From Chondrus crispus (lineage: Eukaryota; Rhodophyta; Florideophyceae; Gigartinales; Gigartinaceae): a stretch of 64,000 nucleotides of DNA. Both the position numbers and the translations under genes were made by a program. The stretch covers positions 1-64,000 of the forward strand of contig NW_005179089.1 in assembly GCF_000350225.1 (NCBI RefSeq), in the 5' to 3' direction. Position 1 is the stretch's first letter. The number at the start of each line of letters is the position of its first letter. The notes under the pieces are model-generated. The model worked only from the letters and a program-made list of their open reading frames with translations. It did no database searches and was not told the DNA's origin. Of this stretch, positions 61,838-64,000 are shown in pieces.

Positions 61838-62598
61838 CGTGTCACGTCATTTAGTTGGACGCTTTGGCGGTTAAGGTCATGCACTGTTGCCGGGCCCATT
61901 TTGCTGCAAATTGCTAGAGAAAACCCCGCAAATGGGCTCACACGCATACGGAGAAATCCGAAAGAACCATTGACTGACTCGAAAGAGTGCTGCTCCACAG
62001 CGTTCAGGTTGTCATGAGTATTCTTCCTTCGTAGCCTGGGGAGGCAATTGGCGCGATACTACTCGCGGGATATAATTTGGCAAGGAGGTTTTGTAGGTAA
62101 CGGATAGTAGATAAGGGAAAGAGACAGAGATGAAATAATAGGGGTAATGGTGGATGAAGGATAAAGAAATATCGCAGCACTCCTCGTTTCTATCGTCGCA
62201 GGGATTGGGAAGCCATTCTTCTGATCCCGCCGGCGACCGGGCGGGCCCGTTGTGTATCTCCCAGGTTGACTACGGCACTTAGCCGGGCCTAGCACTCATA
62301 GAATACTTCAGCCTTTCAGCGAGAAGAACTCCAAGTACGCAGTAAGTCACACTTTATTGATGATAGTCAATGGCTCATGAACGGGGAGCCTAGAGGGAGC
62401 AAAGAGTAAACGCAGCTTACAAATACGATGGCTGGCTAAGACTCAGTTGCCGTTTGCAACGGAGAGTGGAACCTACGTACAGTACAAATCATAAAAGGAA
62501 TCACGAAAGTACACCGACCTATATCTCGAGACGTAGGACTTGTCCTTCCCACGCCATTAAACAACTCAGGCCAGCAATGTCGTGGCTCGCAGTTAACA

Positions 62599-62820
62599 TC
62601 AACAATATGGTGCTATATGCTGTAGTTTGTCATCGTTACAGATGGTTATACTCGCGTTGGCATCTTGTGAGACTGATATTCCAAAGAATTTGAACTGCCG
62701 TGGAAAGTGAATCACAGTACCTAGTGTGTAAACAGATTTTGAGCCTTTAGATAGAGTGCCTCTTCTTTTGTCGAAACTAGCCTCACGAATATCATCCACG
62801 ACCTTTGCTACAACCATCAA
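62599..62820 (-). pseudogene. Reverse transcriptase fragment
   Basis: VVAKVVDDI is in the position of YVDD, followed by FKFFGISVS, the expected downstream RT motif. 73 residues. Confidence 0.55.
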
Positions 62821-63209
62821 TAGTGTCTTCCCGATTTTGAGAAAACTTACTTGAGGGATATGACCAAGTGCATGCAGACCGATATCGAGGAGCGTTTCGT
62901 CTGAATGCCGCTGCTATATAGCATTTTCATTGACGAGTCCGTACATGGCAACATCCAGCAATCAGATGAATGTCTTCTCTTTGCATTCGCGGGGCGGCGT
63001 GACATAGACATTTCTCCTAGCCTTTCCAGACCATAGGAAGGGGCTTTTCACATCTATTTTTACATAAACCAATGGTGTATCACGAATATGGACATAATAA
63101 GACGGAAACCAAGCGGAGGGCATGACGCAGAGTCGGTTTTCAGATTAAGTTTTCTTTGTCATGATTCTCATGTAGGGCGATGCGGGATTTACAAATCTTG
63201 GAGTTGCCA

Positions 63210-63990
63210 TCAAGCGTTTTCATTCTGTACAAAAACGTGGCTTCCTATGAAATTTGCATCGTTAGGGACCTTTGAGCGGTGAATTTGTGTACACGATTTG
63301 AGGGATGCGTTTTCCTCCATAGCGTAAGTGTTGTGAATGATGTGAGAGGGCAAGCCTTCTGCTTCGTGTTTCATGAATTCTTTGCTTCCAAATCGAGATT
63401 CATACGAGCATATATCTTCTTGGATAGAGCTGGATATGGATGTATCAGGTGGCAACTCGATTTTTGCTGACTGCACGGTCCCTGCACAAGGGGTGTATGT
63501 GAGGAATTGATCCGTTATTGGGTGCCCCACGGAGGAGCCATTGTTGACATCGGCAAAGTCGTCACTTCCTGCAATTGTACCAGGCGTTCGGTAGTCATTG
63601 GTCGAGATGTCAGATACATTAGCTATATCATCAGTTACTAACTCATCGCATACATCCATTGCCTCTTGTAGTAACTGGGTTAGATCATGTAGAGCCAATG
63701 CATATCTGACATCCTCAAATGCCACTTTCATAAATTTGTCCCCTTTGCCAGCAACAGTAAGTGCACGTGAGTTATGATTGTACTGTAGTACACGTTTGGG
63801 CTGCGACCATGATCCACGTTTAACCGTTTTCTTTCTTGACAAAAACTTGCACAAGATCCCCAGTGTTTATACGATTCTCTTTGATGGCGTGAGATTGCTG
63901 AATCAGATTGAGTTTGCGCTTAGCAATGAGTTCTTTGTGCGCTTCGACTATGTCAGGTGGTAGTGGTGTAGGATCGGACGAATGTAGTGG
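63210..63990 (-). pseudogene. Integrase C-terminus to RT linker
   Basis: DIVEAHKELIAKRK...INTGDLVQVFVKKENG then, after a frame change near 63835, KRGSWSQPKRVLQYN and NDANFIGSHVFVQNE. Aligns with the corresponding part of the 41953 element (SAHKEQVAVRAL, RKGDTVLFYY, NSNIISSHALFKIKE). Confidence 0.6.
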
Positions 63991-64000
63991 CCTCGTGTAG

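Larger units (their letters stand above)
60440..64000 (-). mobile_element. Decayed copia-like element, interrupted by a solo LTR
   Basis: Minus-strand pieces in copia order: integrase C-terminal segment (63990 down to 63700), linker to RT (down to 63210), RT fragment at 62599-62820, RNase H fragment at 60730-61142. They resemble the 41953-47169 element more than the other copia families. It continues beyond the right edge. Confidence 0.65.

Overview
The window looks like nuclear DNA from a eukaryote with a repeat-rich genome and intron-poor genes. A multicellular red alga is my best guess, held weakly: it rests on long single-exon ORFs, several Ty1/copia elements with very short LTRs and initiator-tRNA-type primer sites, and an NB-ARC/WD40 protein beside PH-domain kinases. 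An oomycete-like or other algal genome is not excluded. There are no operons, no CRISPR array and no rRNA or tRNA gene that I can support. Many ORFs that open with TTG or GTG were re-started at the first supported ATG.

Three host genes stand out. A PH-domain plus CAMK-like protein kinase lies at 9386-11857 (minus), and a degenerate duplicate of its 3' end lies at 8470-9240. A large NLR/Apaf-1-like STAND protein (helical N-terminus, NB-ARC, about 12 WD40 repeats) ends at 23992 (plus). A second PH-kinase, a paralogue of the first, lies at 27842-29389 (plus). A young Copia element with identical LTRs and a perfect CTAAC target duplication sits between the probable promoter of the NLR-like gene and its reading frame.

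The rest is a nested graveyard of mobile elements. 1-3610: 5' half of an LTR retrotransposon (minus strand) with a long Gag, inserted in a minus-strand Copia element (3611 to about 5254). 14892-19717: complete Copia. 33998-41857: pogo/Tigger DNA transposon whose left end is split by a near-intact chromodomain Ty3/gypsy element (34080-39749). 41953-47169: decayed copia-like element of another clade. 47922-49159: 1.2 kb internally deleted derivative of the 14892 Copia family with its own target duplication. 49594-52627: decayed DDE transposase with a YqaJ-like nuclease part. 52652-57606: third, decayed Copia. 60440-64000: decayed minus-strand copia-like element carrying a solo LTR (61214-61837) of the same family as the element at 1-3610.

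The most original observation concerns the copia-type elements. All five with a visible primer-binding site use the anticodon-loop segment of initiator tRNA-Met (GGTTATGG and variants). In four of them the ATG of that site, or its mutated TTG or ACG descendant, is the start of Gag or lies in the Gag frame. The same triplet would therefore be read by the same anticodon in translation initiation and in reverse-transcription priming.
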